Part shown: positions 52,480 through 61,133 of the stretch, one piece after another
How the letters are laid out: the number at the start of each line of letters is the position of its first letter
Numbering within the stretch: the first letter of the stretch is position 1
Assembly (NCBI RefSeq): GCF_016917755.1
Contig: NZ_CP070326.1
Coordinates: 3,596,001-3,660,000, forward strand
Reading direction: 5' to 3'
Length of the DNA stretch: 64,000 bases
Source of the DNA: Streptomyces noursei
Lineage (GTDB): Bacteria; Actinomycetota; Actinomycetes; Streptomycetales; Streptomycetaceae
Notes under the pieces: model-generated
Database searches by the model: none
Told to the model about the DNA's origin: nothing
The model's input: only the letters and a program-made list of their open reading frames with translations
Position numbers and translations under genes: made by a program

Positions 52480-52560
52480 GGTGACGGGCCGGAGGGGTAG
52501 GGGGTGTCCGGACTGCTGCGCTTTACGTCCGGACACCCCCTACCCCTCCGGCCCGTCACC
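52480..52560. repeat. Long hairpin with conserved loop, copy B (loop inverted)
   Basis: The arms 52480-52513 and 52527-52560 form a perfect 34-bp stem. The 13-base loop TGCTGCGCTTTAC is the reverse complement of the loop in copies A and C, while the G-rich arm is again on the left. The repeat flank to the left (about 52430-52479) matches the far flank of copy C in inverted orientation (CGCCTGACGGCGGG, GTCCGCTGCGCGGGGCT). The 545 bases between 52414 and 52958 contain only such repeats. Confidence 0.85.
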
Positions 52561-52700
52561 TCCCGTTGTGGGTGGGAAAAACAGGTACGCGGGCGCTGAC
52601 GCCAGTGGCCCCGTGACGGTCACCACTCCACAACAAACCCGCAGGAGACCACCGGCACACGCCCCCACCCACCGTCTTCATGACCACCCACGGGAGGGGA

Positions 52701-52771
52701 CGGGTCTGTGGGGTGGGGGTTGTCCGGACGTAAAGCGCAGCAGTCCGCACAACCCCCACCCCACAGACCCG
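52701..52771. repeat. Long hairpin with conserved loop, copy C
   Basis: Left arm 52701-52729 pairs with right arm 52743-52771: 29 positions, one mismatch (C52724 opposite C52748). The loop GTAAAGCGCAGCA (52730-52742) is identical to that of copy A at 25.6 kb. The flank continues to about 52878, ending in GCCGACAACGT as in copy A (GCCGACAACGT at 25757-25767). The element lies in reverse orientation to copy B and separates the aldo/keto reductase from the TetR gene. Confidence 0.85.
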
Positions 52772-52958
52772 GCACCGCTGCCGAAAAGCCCCGCGCAGCG
52801 GAACCGCCCCCCGCCGTCAGGCGACCCGGCGCCGCAGACGCAAAGGCGAACCCCTACGGCGGCGGCAGCCGACAACGTGGGAAGCCAACCAAGCGCAGCG
52901 AACGGGTACGGTCCATATACGTACGTGCGCCGTTCAATCGAAAGGTCGATCCGACCCC

Positions 52959-53540
52959 ATGCCCCCCGAGACGTTGACGCCAGAGCGGATCCTCGAAGCC
53001 ACCGAGGAGGTGCTGCGACGGTACGGCCCGGCCAAGGCCACGGTCGTCGATGTCGCGCGGGCGCTGGGCGTCAGTCACGGCAGCGTGTACCGGCACTTCC
53101 GTACGAAGGCGGCGCTGCGGGAGGCGGTCACGGCGCGCTGGCTGGACCGTACGAGCGAGCAGCTGGCGACCATCGTCGACGACGAGGGGTCCGCCCCGGA
53201 CCGGCTGGGCCGCTGGCTGGCCACGCTGTTCGAGGCCAAGCGGCACAAGGCCGGTGACGATCCCGAACTCTTCGCCACGTACATGACGTTGATCGGCGAG
53301 AGCGGCGGCGCGGTCGAACGGCACGTCGGCGACCTCGAAGCGCAGTTGGCGAAGATCATCGAGGCGGGGGTCGGGGAGGGCGCCTTCCATGCGGCCTCGC
53401 CCACCACCACCGCCCATGCCGTCTTCGCCGCCACCGGCCGTTTCCACGACCCCTGTTACGCCGCCGAGTGGTCCCGTCCGGAGATCACCGCCGACTTCGA
53501 GGCGGTCCGCGACCTCGTACTGCGCGGGCTGCGGGGTTAG
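52959..53540 (+). CDS. TetR-family transcriptional regulator
   Basis: 193 residues. N-terminal HTH: RILEATEEVLRRYGPAKATV, then DVARALGVSHGSVYRHFRTK. The C-terminal domain is helical (LGRWLATLFEAKRHKAGD) with FATYMTLIGESGGAVERHV. No ligand or target is evident. It stands alone between the repeat region and glyS (convergent). The aldo/keto reductase upstream with its palindromic operator is the closest candidate target. Confidence 0.87.
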   Translation: MPPETLTPERILEATEEVLRRYGPAKATVVDVARALGVSHGSVYRHFRTKAALREAVTARWLDRTSEQLATIVDDEGSAPDRLGRWLATLFEAKRHKAGDDPELFATYMTLIGESGGAVERHVGDLEAQLAKIIEAGVGEGAFHAASPTTTAHAVFAATGRFHDPCYAAEWSRPEITADFEAVRDLVLRGLRG

Positions 53541-53801
53541 CGGGAAGGTCCGGGAAGTCGAGACGGGACCAGCAAACACAAGACGGGACCGGCCAGGAAG
53601 GCGAGGCGGTCCGGAGAAACCCGAAGAGCCCCGGCGCACCCCGGAGAAACCGCACCGCCCCCCGCCCCGAAGGCGAACACGACGCCGGCCGGTCCCCTGT
53701 GTGTTGGGGACCGGCCGGCGTTCACGTTGGCGTCCGGCGGGGCGGTCGACGGCCACGGCCCGTGGGCGTGGCCGTCGTCGGCGCTCCCGCCGTCAGGCGG
53801 T
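53541..53801. other. Region between TetR and glyS
   Basis: No gene in 260 bases. CACCGCCCCCCGCCCCGAAGG (near 53653-53673) loosely resembles the flank of the hairpin element, but no hairpin with the conserved loop is present. The terminator at 53682-53721 is the main feature. Confidence 0.4.
53682..53721. terminator. Strong hairpin between TetR and glyS (convergent)
   Basis: A perfect 16-bp stem (ACGCCGGCCGGTCCCC / GGGGACCGGCCGGCGT) with the loop TGTGTGTT. It is followed by TTCACGTTGG. Well placed to stop transcription from either side. Confidence 0.75.
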
Positions 53802-55184
53802 TCAGCAGCCGAGCAGACGCGCGCCCAGGTAGGACTGGATCTGGTCCAGGCTGACGCGCTCCTGCTTCATGGTGTCGCGCTCGCGCACCGTGACCGCGTT
53901 GTCGTCGAGGGTGTCGAAGTCGACGGTGACGCAGAACGGGGTGCCGATCTCGTCCTGGCGACGGTAGCGGCGGCCGATGGCGCCCGCGTCGTCGAACTCG
54001 ATGTTCCAGAACTTGCGGAGGTCCGTGGCAAGCCCCTTGGCCTTCGGGGAGAGCTGCGGGTTGCGGGAGAGCGGCAGGACCGCGACCTTCACCGGGGACA
54101 GGCGCGGGTCGAGGCGCAGCACGGTGCGCTTCTCCAGCTTGCCCTTGGCGTTCGGCGCCTCGTCCTCGGTGTAGGCGTCGAGGAGGAAGGCGAGCATGGT
54201 GCGGCCGACACCGGCCGCCGGCTCGATGACGAACGGGGTGTAGCGCTCGCCGGCCTCCTGGTCGAAGTAGGAGAGGTCCTGGCCGGACGCCTTCGAGTGC
54301 GCGTTGAGGTCGTAGTCGGTGCGGTTGGCGACGCCCTCAAGCTCGCCCCACTCCGAGCCGCCGAACTGGAAGCGGTACTCGATGTCGGCGGTGCGCTTGG
54401 AGTAGTGGGAGAGCTTCTCCTTGGGGTGCTCGTACCAGCGGACGTTCTCCTCGCGGAGACCGAGGTCGCGGTACCAGTTCCAGCGCTGCTCCATCCAGTA
54501 CTCGTGCCACTGCTCGTCCTCGCCCGGCTTGACGAAGAACTCCATCTCCATCTGCTCGAACTCGCGGGTCCGGAAGATGAAGTTGCCCGGGGTGATCTCG
54601 TTCCGGAAGGACTTGCCCATCTGGGCGATGCCGAACGGCGGCTTCTTCCGGGAGGTCTGCTGGACCTGCGCGAAGTTGGTGAAGATGCCCTGGGCCGTCT
54701 CGGGGCGCAGGTAGGCGACGGAGGCGGTGTCCTGCGACGGGCCGAGGTGGGTGGAGAGCAGACCGGAGAACTGCTTGGGCTCGGTGAAGCCGCCCTTGTT
54801 GCCGCAGTGCGGGCAGTTGACGTCGGCGAGGCCGTTCTCGGGGAGCTTGCCGTGCTTGGCCTCGTACGCCTCCTCCAGGTGGTCGGCGCGGAAGCGCTTG
54901 TGGCAGGAGGTGCACTCGGTGAGCGGGTCGGTGAAGGTGGCGACGTGGCCGGACGCCTGCCACACCTCGGGAGCCAGGATCACCGACGAGTCGATGCCGA
55001 CCACGTCCTCGCGGGAGGTGACCATGGCACGCCACCACTGGCGCTTGATGTTCTCCTTGAGCTCGACGCCGAGGGGACCGTAGTCCCAGGCAGCGCGGGA
55101 GCCGCCGTAGATCTCACTGCAGGGGTAGACGAAGCCACGGCGCTTGCTCAGGCTGACGATGGTATCGATCTTGTCGGCGGCCAC
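53802..55184 (-). CDS. glyS: Glycyl-tRNA synthetase (class II, homodimeric type)
   Basis: 460 residues, GTG start. N-terminal SLSKRRGFVYPCSEIYGG and YGPLGVELKENIKRQWW; class II motif 2-like FRNEITPGNFIFRTREFEQM; motif 3-like GVGRTMLAFLLDAY; and the anticodon-binding domain at the C-terminus with VAVLPLSRN. A Zn-ribbon-like insertion carries CTSCHKRF and VNCPHCGNKGG. It charges tRNA-Gly in the cytosol. It is divergent from the zinc-uptake operon, and the zinc ribbon makes that neighbourhood meaningful, although shared control by zinc is not shown. Confidence 0.96.
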   Translation of the reverse strand: MAADKIDTIVSLSKRRGFVYPCSEIYGGSRAAWDYGPLGVELKENIKRQWWRAMVTSREDVVGIDSSVILAPEVWQASGHVATFTDPLTECTSCHKRFRADHLEEAYEAKHGKLPENGLADVNCPHCGNKGGFTEPKQFSGLLSTHLGPSQDTASVAYLRPETAQGIFTNFAQVQQTSRKKPPFGIAQMGKSFRNEITPGNFIFRTREFEQMEMEFFVKPGEDEQWHEYWMEQRWNWYRDLGLREENVRWYEHPKEKLSHYSKRTADIEYRFQFGGSEWGELEGVANRTDYDLNAHSKASGQDLSYFDQEAGERYTPFVIEPAAGVGRTMLAFLLDAYTEDEAPNAKGKLEKRTVLRLDPRLSPVKVAVLPLSRNPQLSPKAKGLATDLRKFWNIEFDDAGAIGRRYRRQDEIGTPFCVTVDFDTLDDNAVTVRERDTMKQERVSLDQIQSYLGARLLGC

Positions 55185-55368
55185 GGTGCTCTCTTCAGTA
55201 CGACGTCGGACAGTGGATAGGGGGGCGCGATGCGCCTCGATGCGGTGTGGTGATCGCGAGACGGCTGGGCGAATAGTTCAGGGTAGCGGCGGGCGTACCC
55301 CGCGGACCAAATCGATTCCGGATAGCTTCCGGCCGTTGTCCTCGCCTTGTGACCTGGCACGCACTTTG

Positions 55369-55406
55369 TTGACAATCATTTCCATGTTTGTTGAAAATGA
55401 CTGTCA
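55369..55406 (+). promoter_or_regulatory. znuA promoter with two Zur boxes
   Basis: A perfect TTGACA (-35) at 55369-55374 is followed after 18 bases by GAAAAT (55393-55398, -10). Two Zur-box-like 15-mers overlap these elements: TGACAATCATTTCCA at 55370-55384 and TGAAAATGACTGTCA at 55392-55406, each near the TGNAAATGATTTTCA consensus of actinomycete Zur. The predicted start point is at or near the ATG at 55406, with no ribosome site upstream, so the mRNA is probably leaderless. Zn-bound Zur would block RNA polymerase by covering both elements. Confidence 0.78.
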
Positions 55407-56368
55407 TGAACGTACGCCCTCACATATCCCGCGCGGCCGTCGCCGGAGCCGCGGTACTCGGCCTGCTGGGTCTCTCCGCCTGCTCCACCACCGCCTCCGG
55501 GCGCACCGACGACGGCAAGCTGAAGGTGGCGGCGTCGTTCTATCCGATGCAGTTCCTCGCCGAGCAGATCGGCGGGTCGCACGTCGAGGTGTCCAACCTC
55601 ACCAAGCCGGGCGTGGAGCCGCACGACCTCACGCTCACCCCCAAGCAGACCGGCCAGCTCAGCGAGTCCGGCGCGATCGTCTACCTCAAGGGCCTGCAGC
55701 CCGCCGTGGACGACGCGGTCGCGCAGTCCGGGGTGCAGCACATCGCGGACGCGGCGAAGCTGACCCGCATGGAGACGCACGGTCCCGAGGTGGACGGGCA
55801 CCACCACACCACCGGCGACAACCACGCGCACTCCGAGTCCGAGCCCGGCCAGGACCCGCACGTCTGGCTGGACCCGGTGAAGTTCGCCGAGGTCGCCAAG
55901 GGCGTGAACACCACGCTCGCGGAGGCCGACCCGAAGCACAGGGCCGACTACCGGAAGAACACCGACGTCCTGGTGAAGAAGCTGGACGCGCTGAACAAGG
56001 AGTTCGCGGACGGCCTGAAGAACCGCGCCTCGGACACCTTCATCACCACGCACGCCGCCTTCGGCTACCTCGCCGAGCGCTACGGCCTGACCGAGGAGGC
56101 GATCAGCGGCCTGGACCCGGAGTCCGAGCCCAGCGCCAACCGGATCAAGGACCTGCACACCCTCGCGGAGCAGCACCACGTCTCCACCGTGTTCTTCGAG
56201 ACGCTGGCCAACCCGGCCACCGCCAAGACCCTCGCCGGCGACCTGCACCTGAAGACCGATGTGCTGGATCCGCTGGAGGGGATCACCGACAAGTCCCGCG
56301 GCAAGGACTACTTCTCGGTGCAGCGCGCCAACCTCGCCGCGCTCCAGAAGGCGCTCGGCACCAAGTGA
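55406..56368 (+). CDS. znuA: Zinc ABC transporter substrate-binding lipoprotein
   Basis: 320 residues. Signal peptide with lipobox LSAC, so membrane-anchored outside the cell. The zinc-binding (cluster A-I) fold shows KVAASFYPMQFLAEQIGG, VEPHDLTLTP (His ligand), a His-rich loop EVDGHHHTTGDNHAH, DPHVWLDPVKF (His ligand) and ITTHAAFGYLAERYGL (His ligand). ATG 55397 is an alternative start. It captures Zn2+ for the ZnuBC channel. First gene of a Zur-controlled operon. Confidence 0.94.
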   Translation: MNVRPHISRAAVAGAAVLGLLGLSACSTTASGRTDDGKLKVAASFYPMQFLAEQIGGSHVEVSNLTKPGVEPHDLTLTPKQTGQLSESGAIVYLKGLQPAVDDAVAQSGVQHIADAAKLTRMETHGPEVDGHHHTTGDNHAHSESEPGQDPHVWLDPVKFAEVAKGVNTTLAEADPKHRADYRKNTDVLVKKLDALNKEFADGLKNRASDTFITTHAAFGYLAERYGLTEEAISGLDPESEPSANRIKDLHTLAEQHHVSTVFFETLANPATAKTLAGDLHLKTDVLDPLEGITDKSRGKDYFSVQRANLAALQKALGTK

Positions 56369-56471
56369 CCGGCCCCGGGCCCCTCCCGCGTCCCGCGCAC
56401 CCCGCGCGATACGCCCCGCACATCCCGCACATCCCGCACACCAGGACGCATCGCACGACGGAGGTCGACAG

Positions 56472-57296
56472 ATGAAGGACACAGGCCAGCCCGTCATAGC
56501 CCCGGAGGCCGGTGGCCGGCCCGCCGAGGACCGGTCGGCGGTCATCGAGCTGCGCGGGGCGACCGCGTCGCTGGGCTCCCGACCGGTGCTGCGCGGCGTC
56601 GATCTGACCGTGCGGTCCGGCGAGGTCGTCGCGCTGCTCGGCGCCAACGGCTCGGGCAAGTCCACCGCCGTCCGCTCGGTGATCGGCCAGGTCCCGCTGA
56701 CCAGCGGTGACCTCGCGCTCTTCGGGACGCCGTTCCGCCGCTTCAAGGACTGGGCGCGGGTCGGGTACGTGCCGCAGCGCACCACCGCGGCCGGCGGGGT
56801 GCCGGCCACCATCCGCGAGGTGGTCACCGCCGGCCGGCTGGCCCGGACGAAGCTCGGCCTGCTCCGCAAGGCGGACCGGGCCGCGGTGCACCACGCGCTG
56901 GAACTGGTCGGGATGGCGGACCGGGTCAAGGACTCGGTCAACGCCCTGTCGGGCGGGCAGCACCAGCGGGTGCTGATCGCCCGGGCGCTGGCCGGCGAAC
57001 CGGATCTGCTGATCATGGACGAGCCGATGGCCGGCGTGGACCTGGCGAGCCAGGAGGTGCTGGCCTCGGCGCTGCGCGAACAGGTCGGCCGCGGCGCCAC
57101 GGTCCTGCTGGTGCTGCACGAACTCGGCCCGCTGGAGCCGCTGATCGACCGCGCGGTGGTGCTGCGGGACGGCTGCGTCGTCCACGACGGCCCGCCGCCC
57201 GAGGCGGTCGGGCAGCACGCCCTGCCCGGCCACGACCACGTCCATCCGCACGCCGACGCCGCCGCGGAGCCGCTCCGCACCGGCCTGCTGAGCTAG
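56472..57296 (+). CDS. znuC: Zinc ABC transporter ATP-binding protein
   Basis: 274 residues. Walker A LLGANGSGKSTAV, signature LSGGQHQRVLIARAL, Walker B DLLIMDEPMAGVD and a switch His in LLVLHELGPLEP (His as in ZnuC). Its C-terminal stretch GHDHVHPHADAAAEP is His-rich, in keeping with zinc handling. It energises import by the membrane partner ZnuB, which follows 12 bases on. Confidence 0.93.
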   Translation: MKDTGQPVIAPEAGGRPAEDRSAVIELRGATASLGSRPVLRGVDLTVRSGEVVALLGANGSGKSTAVRSVIGQVPLTSGDLALFGTPFRRFKDWARVGYVPQRTTAAGGVPATIREVVTAGRLARTKLGLLRKADRAAVHHALELVGMADRVKDSVNALSGGQHQRVLIARALAGEPDLLIMDEPMAGVDLASQEVLASALREQVGRGATVLLVLHELGPLEPLIDRAVVLRDGCVVHDGPPPEAVGQHALPGHDHVHPHADAAAEPLRTGLLS

Positions 57297-57308
57297 GGGC
57301 CCGCCGCC

Positions 57309-58193
57309 ATGGAAATGCTCGACTTCGCCTTCATGCAGCGGGCGCTGATCGCCGCCCTGATCGTCGGGATCACCGCGCCCGCCATCGGCATCTACCTCGT
57401 CCAGCGCCGCCAGGCCCTGATGGGCGACGGCATCGGCCATGTCGCGCTGACCGGCGTCGGCCTGGGCTTCCTGCTCAACACCAGCCCGGTCTGGGTCGCC
57501 ACCGCGGTCGCGGTCGTCGGTTCGGTGGTGATGGAACTGATCCGCTGGTACGGCAAGACCCGCGGCGATCTGGCGCTGGCCATGCTGTTCTACGGCGGCA
57601 TGGCGGGCGGTGTGATGCTGATGAACCTCTCGGACGCGGGCTCCAGCGCCAACCTGGGCACGTATCTGTTCGGTTCGATCACCACCGTCTCGCCGCAGGA
57701 CATGACGACGATCTACGTACTGGCCGCGCTGGTGCTGGCGATCACGGTGGGGCTGCGCCGCCAGCTGTTCGCGGTCTGCCAGGACGAGGAGTTCGCCCGG
57801 GTCACCGGCCTGCCGGTGCGGCTGCTGAACCTGCTGATCGCGGTAACCGCCGCGGTCACCGTCACGGTCGCCATGCGGGTGGTCGGTCTGCTGCTGGTCA
57901 GCGCGCTGATGGTGATCCCGGTCGCGGCGGCCCAGCAGATCAGCCGCAGCTTCGCGGTGACCTTCGCGACCGCGGTGGCGATCGGCGTGGCGGTGACCCT
58001 CACCGGCACCACCGCCTCGTACTACGTCGATGTGCCGTCCGGCGCGACCATCGTGCTGTTCGCCATCGCCCTGTTCGTGGTCTTCACGGCGCTGGCCACC
58101 CCGTTGGCCAGAAGGCGGGCCGCGGCGGCCGGGAAGGGGTGCACCCTGGAAGTACCCGCCAGCCGCACCGCCGAGGACGACGTCCGGGTGTAA
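57309..58193 (+). CDS. znuB: Zinc ABC transporter permease
   Basis: 294 residues from ATG 57309. About eight membrane segments; MQRALIAALIVGITAPAIGI, DGIGHVALTGVGLGFL (the conserved EAA-like cluster) and FYGGMAGGVMLMNLSDAGS are typical of ABC-3 (Mn/Zn) permeases. It forms the inner-membrane channel. Last structural gene of znuACB, followed by the zur gene after 200 bases. Confidence 0.93.
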   Translation: MEMLDFAFMQRALIAALIVGITAPAIGIYLVQRRQALMGDGIGHVALTGVGLGFLLNTSPVWVATAVAVVGSVVMELIRWYGKTRGDLALAMLFYGGMAGGVMLMNLSDAGSSANLGTYLFGSITTVSPQDMTTIYVLAALVLAITVGLRRQLFAVCQDEEFARVTGLPVRLLNLLIAVTAAVTVTVAMRVVGLLLVSALMVIPVAAAQQISRSFAVTFATAVAIGVAVTLTGTTASYYVDVPSGATIVLFAIALFVVFTALATPLARRRAAAAGKGCTLEVPASRTAEDDVRV

Positions 58194-58394
58194 CGGCGTC
58201 ACAGGCATCCCGTCGCGCCGGTGCGCAAGGCCGCGCCGGCGTGCGGGGACGGTCCTCGGGGCGGTGTGGGACGGCCTGTCCGAAGGGATACATAAGGGAG
58301 TAGATGTAAGCGCCAAACAGGGCTTCCGGCCATCACCTGGCACAATGGCCAAACGCATGCGCGGGAGAAGTCCTGACGTCCTAGGGAGGCAACG

Positions 58395-58838
58395 GTGGCG
58401 ACGAGCGCGGGATCTCCGGTCCGCGGCCGGTCGACGCGGCAGCGCACCGCGGTTTCGGCCGCACTCGACGAGGTCGACGAGTTCCGCAGCGCGCAGGAGC
58501 TCCACGACATGCTCAAGCACCGGGGCGACTCGGTCGGGTTGACCACCGTCTACCGGACGCTCCAGTCCCTCGCCGACGCCGGCGAGGTCGACGTGCTGCG
58601 CACCAGCGACGGCGAGGCCGTCTACCGCCGGTGCAGCAGCGACGACCACCACCACCACCTGGTGTGCCGGGGTTGCGGCAAGGCCGTCGAGGTCGAGGGC
58701 CCGGCGGTGGAGAAGTGGGCCGAGCAGATCGCCGTCGAGCACGGCTTCCGCGATGTGGCGCACACCGTCGAGATCTTCGGGACGTGCGGCGACTGCGCGT
58801 CGAAGGCGGAGGCAGGGGCGAGGAACAGGGGCGTCTGA
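58395..58838 (+). CDS. zur: Zinc uptake regulator, Fur family
   Basis: 147 residues from a GTG with GGGAGG upstream. Winged helix: QELHDMLKHRGDSVGLTTVY, then RTLQSLADAGEVDVLR. Regulatory metal site: DDHHHHLVCRGCGK and a second Cys pair in FGTCGDCASK (structural Zn). It binds Zn(II) and represses high-affinity zinc uptake; the boxes before znuA are its expected target. The function is inferred from the zinc operon next to it and the metal-ligand pattern, both typical of Zur. Confidence 0.93.
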   Translation: MATSAGSPVRGRSTRQRTAVSAALDEVDEFRSAQELHDMLKHRGDSVGLTTVYRTLQSLADAGEVDVLRTSDGEAVYRRCSSDDHHHHLVCRGCGKAVEVEGPAVEKWAEQIAVEHGFRDVAHTVEIFGTCGDCASKAEAGARNRGV

Positions 58839-58936
58839 CGCCCCGGCTGCCAGCCCTGCTCACCCCGTCCCCGACGGCCGCCCTCCCCACCGCGACCGGA
58901 GGGTATGAGCACGGCCGTCCAGGTCCCCCGAACACG

Positions 58937-58970
58937 ACGGGCCGCCTCCCCGCGCGAGGAGGCGGCCCGT
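58937..58970. terminator. Bidirectional terminator between zur and uppS
   Basis: ACGGGCCGCCTCC (58937-58949) pairs perfectly with GGAGGCGGCCCGT (58958-58970) around an eight-base loop. It lies between two convergent genes, zur and uppS. Confidence 0.7.
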
Positions 58971-59006
58971 CCGCCGTTCACCGACCCGCCGTCCGCGGGC
59001 CCGCCC

Positions 59007-59825
59007 TCAGGTCGCCTTCTCGCCCGTTTCCAGCGGCGCCGCGCCGAACCGGCGGTCCCGCTTCGCGTACTCCAGGCACGCGTCCCAGAGGTTCCGGCGG
59101 TCGAAATCAGGCCAAAGGATGTCCTGGAACACCATCTCGGCGTAGGCGCTCTGCCAGATCAGGTAGTTCGAGGTCCGCTGCTCACCGGAGGGCCGGACGA
59201 ACAGATCCACATCGGGCATGTCCGGGTAGTACATGTACTTCGCCACGGTCTTTTCGTTGACCTTGGACGGGTCCAGCTTCCCGGCCCGGACGTCCGCCGC
59301 GATGGCCGCCGCGGCATCCGCGATCTCCGCCCGGCCGCCGTAATTGACGCAGAAGTACAGCGTCATCGCGTCGTTGTTCTTGGTCTGTTCCTGGGCGATC
59401 TGGAGTTCCTGGACGACGGACTTCCAGAGTTTCGGCATCCGGCCGACCCAGCGGATACGAATACCCAGCGCGTCCATTTCGTCCCGGCGCCGCCGGATGA
59501 CGTCCCGGTTGAAATTCATCAGGAAGCGGACCTCGTCCGGCGACCGCTTCCAGTTCTCGGTGGAGAAGGCGTAGAGCGAGAGGTTCTTCACGCCCATTTC
59601 GATGCAGCCCTTGAGGACGTCGAGCACGACGCCCTCGCCCACCTTGTGGCCCTCCGTGCGCGGCAGCCCGCGCTCCTTGGCCCACCGCCCGTTGCCGTCC
59701 ATCACGATCGCGACGTGGTTCGGGACGAGCTCGCCGGGGATCCTCGGCGGACGCGCGCCCGAGGGATGCGGCTCGGGCGTCTGGTATTCACGTCGATTAC
59801 GCCCCAGAATCCCGCGTACTGCCAT
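59007..59825 (-). CDS. uppS: Isoprenyl (polyprenyl) diphosphate synthase, cis-prenyltransferase
   Basis: 272 residues from the ATG complementary to 59823-59825, with AGGAG ten bases upstream. Region I HVAIVMDGNGRWAKERGLPR carries the catalytic Asp; LYAFSTENWKRSPDEVRFLM and the C-terminal PDVDLFVRPSGEQRTSNYL (Arg/Glu that binds the diphosphate) follow. It makes undecaprenyl or related polyprenyl diphosphate for cell wall and glycan synthesis. Located beside recO on the same strand. Confidence 0.93.
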   Translation of the reverse strand: MAVRGILGRNRREYQTPEPHPSGARPPRIPGELVPNHVAIVMDGNGRWAKERGLPRTEGHKVGEGVVLDVLKGCIEMGVKNLSLYAFSTENWKRSPDEVRFLMNFNRDVIRRRRDEMDALGIRIRWVGRMPKLWKSVVQELQIAQEQTKNNDAMTLYFCVNYGGRAEIADAAAAIAADVRAGKLDPSKVNEKTVAKYMYYPDMPDVDLFVRPSGEQRTSNYLIWQSAYAEMVFQDILWPDFDRRNLWDACLEYAKRDRRFGAAPLETGEKAT

Positions 59826-59901
59826 GCGCCCACGTCTCCTATGCAATATCGATGGACGGTGTCTTCACGGTGTCGTCGTGGCCCGGCGGTGCCGCCCCGC
59901 G

Positions 59902-60648
59902 CTATTTCTCCACGTAGCGCAGGGACCGCAGGCCGCGCTCCAGGTGCCAGTGCAGATACGCCGCGACGAGGCCGCTGCCCTCCCGGACATGGCGCGCCTC
60001 GCAGGCGTCCGCGGTCTCCCAGTCGCCGGTCAGCAGCGCGCTCAGGAGTCCGATGGCCTCTGAGGAGGGTACGACGCTTCCGGGCACCCGGCAGTCACCG
60101 CACACCACGCCGCCCGACCCCACCGAGAAGAACCGGTTCGGACCGGGCATTCCACACCGCGCGCAGGCGTCGAAACTTGGCGCATAGCCGTTCACCGCCA
60201 GCGAGCGCAGCAGGAACGCGTCCAGCACCAGGTGCGGCGCGTGCAACCCGTTGGCCAGCGTCCGCAACCCGCCGACCAGCAGCAGGTACTGCTGGACGGC
60301 CGGCTCGCCCTCGTGCTCGGTGAACCGCTCGGCCGTCTCCAACATGGCCGTCCCGGCCGTGTAGCGGGCGTAGTCCGTCACGATCGCGCCACCGTACGCG
60401 GCGATCGTCTCGCTCTGCGTGCACAGCGGCAGCCCGCGCCCGATCAGTTCCCCGCCGCGCGCGAAGAACTGCACGTCCACGTGCGAGAACGGCTCCAGCC
60501 GGGCCCCGAACTTCGACTTCGTGCGCCGCACCCCGCGCGCCACGGCCCGCACCCGGCCGTTACCGCGGGTGAGCAGCGTGATGATCCGGTCCGCCTCGCC
60601 CAGCTTCTGGGTGCGCAGCACGATGCCGTCGTCGCGGAACAGGGTCAT
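59902..60648 (-). CDS. recO: DNA repair protein RecO
   Basis: 248 residues from the ATG complementary to 60646-60648. N-terminal OB fold starts MTLFRDDGIVLRTQKLGEAD. A zinc finger is formed by CARCGMPGP and VVCGDC. The C-terminal helical domain continues to LERGLRSLRYVEK. RecO anneals ssDNA and loads RecA with RecR in recombination repair. Size and order are typical. It is followed by uppS after 76 bases. Confidence 0.95.
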   Translation of the reverse strand: MTLFRDDGIVLRTQKLGEADRIITLLTRGNGRVRAVARGVRRTKSKFGARLEPFSHVDVQFFARGGELIGRGLPLCTQSETIAAYGGAIVTDYARYTAGTAMLETAERFTEHEGEPAVQQYLLLVGGLRTLANGLHAPHLVLDAFLLRSLAVNGYAPSFDACARCGMPGPNRFFSVGSGGVVCGDCRVPGSVVPSSEAIGLLSALLTGDWETADACEARHVREGSGLVAAYLHWHLERGLRSLRYVEK

Positions 60649-60702
60649 ACCGCCATTCTCGCCCACGCGGCGGACGGGCCGGCCGCAGGCCCGGCGGCTC
60701 CC

Positions 60703-60939
60703 TCACCACGCCCGCTCACCCCGGCTCCGGGCGTTGGCGTGGCCGGTCTCCGCCCGCAGCCGCTCGGCGGCGGTGGCGCACCGGACCGCCCCGGGGGCGC
60801 ACTCCCACTCCCGCCCGCCCCCGACCGGCCGCAGCCGGAGGCGCGGCCCCTCCCGGCCCACCACCTGTCCGACCCGCCCGTCCCGGGTGTCGATCACGTA
60901 CGCCCCGACGGCCGGGACCACGGGTGTGCCCGTCCTCAC
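60703..60939 (-). CDS. Small hypothetical protein (second gene of mini-operon)
   Basis: 78 residues from a GTG at the complement of 60937-60939, overlapping the stop of the preceding gene (GTGA). It begins VRTGTPVVPAVGAYVIDTRD and continues GRVGQVVGREGPRLRLRPVG. The beta-rich SH3-like pattern is compatible with the small Streptomyces proteins found beside XRE-DUF397 genes. No function known. Confidence 0.65.
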   Translation of the reverse strand: MRTGTPVVPAVGAYVIDTRDGRVGQVVGREGPRLRLRPVGGGREWECAPGAVRCATAAERLRAETGHANARSRGERAW

Positions 60940-61133
60940 CGCTCCCCCAGCGCCTTCGCCAGCCGCCGGGCGGTCTCCATATTGCAGCGCCCCAATTCCA
61001 CGAGCGGGGGCATGGTGCGGTGCGCGTAGGAAACCGGGTCGAGGCCGAGCGACGGCAAAATGATGCCAGCTCGGGCCAAAGCTTCCCGCAATTCCGCCAG
61101 CGCGCTTTCCACTTCGTCGACTTCTTTCCGCAT
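60936..61133 (-). CDS. Small helical hypothetical protein (first gene of mini-operon)
   Basis: 65 residues from the ATG complementary to 61131-61133, or 75 from a GTG at 61163. It is mostly helical: RKEVDEVESALAELREALAR could form a short coiled coil, followed by LPPLVELGRCNMETARRLAK-like sequence (actual: MPPLVELGRCNMETARRL). The stop overlaps the next gene by GTGA. It is divergent from the XRE-DUF397 pair at 61.3 kb, forming a four-gene module common around such regulators. Function unknown. Confidence 0.6.
   Translation of the reverse strand: MRKEVDEVESALAELREALARAGIILPSLGLDPVSYAHRTMPPLVELGRCNMETARRLAKALGER

Noticed and set aside
52480..52771. The paired hairpins as a CRISPR-like array
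   Set aside because: Only two units with differing arms, no regular spacers, no cas genes. They are inverted-repeat hairpins with a conserved loop instead.
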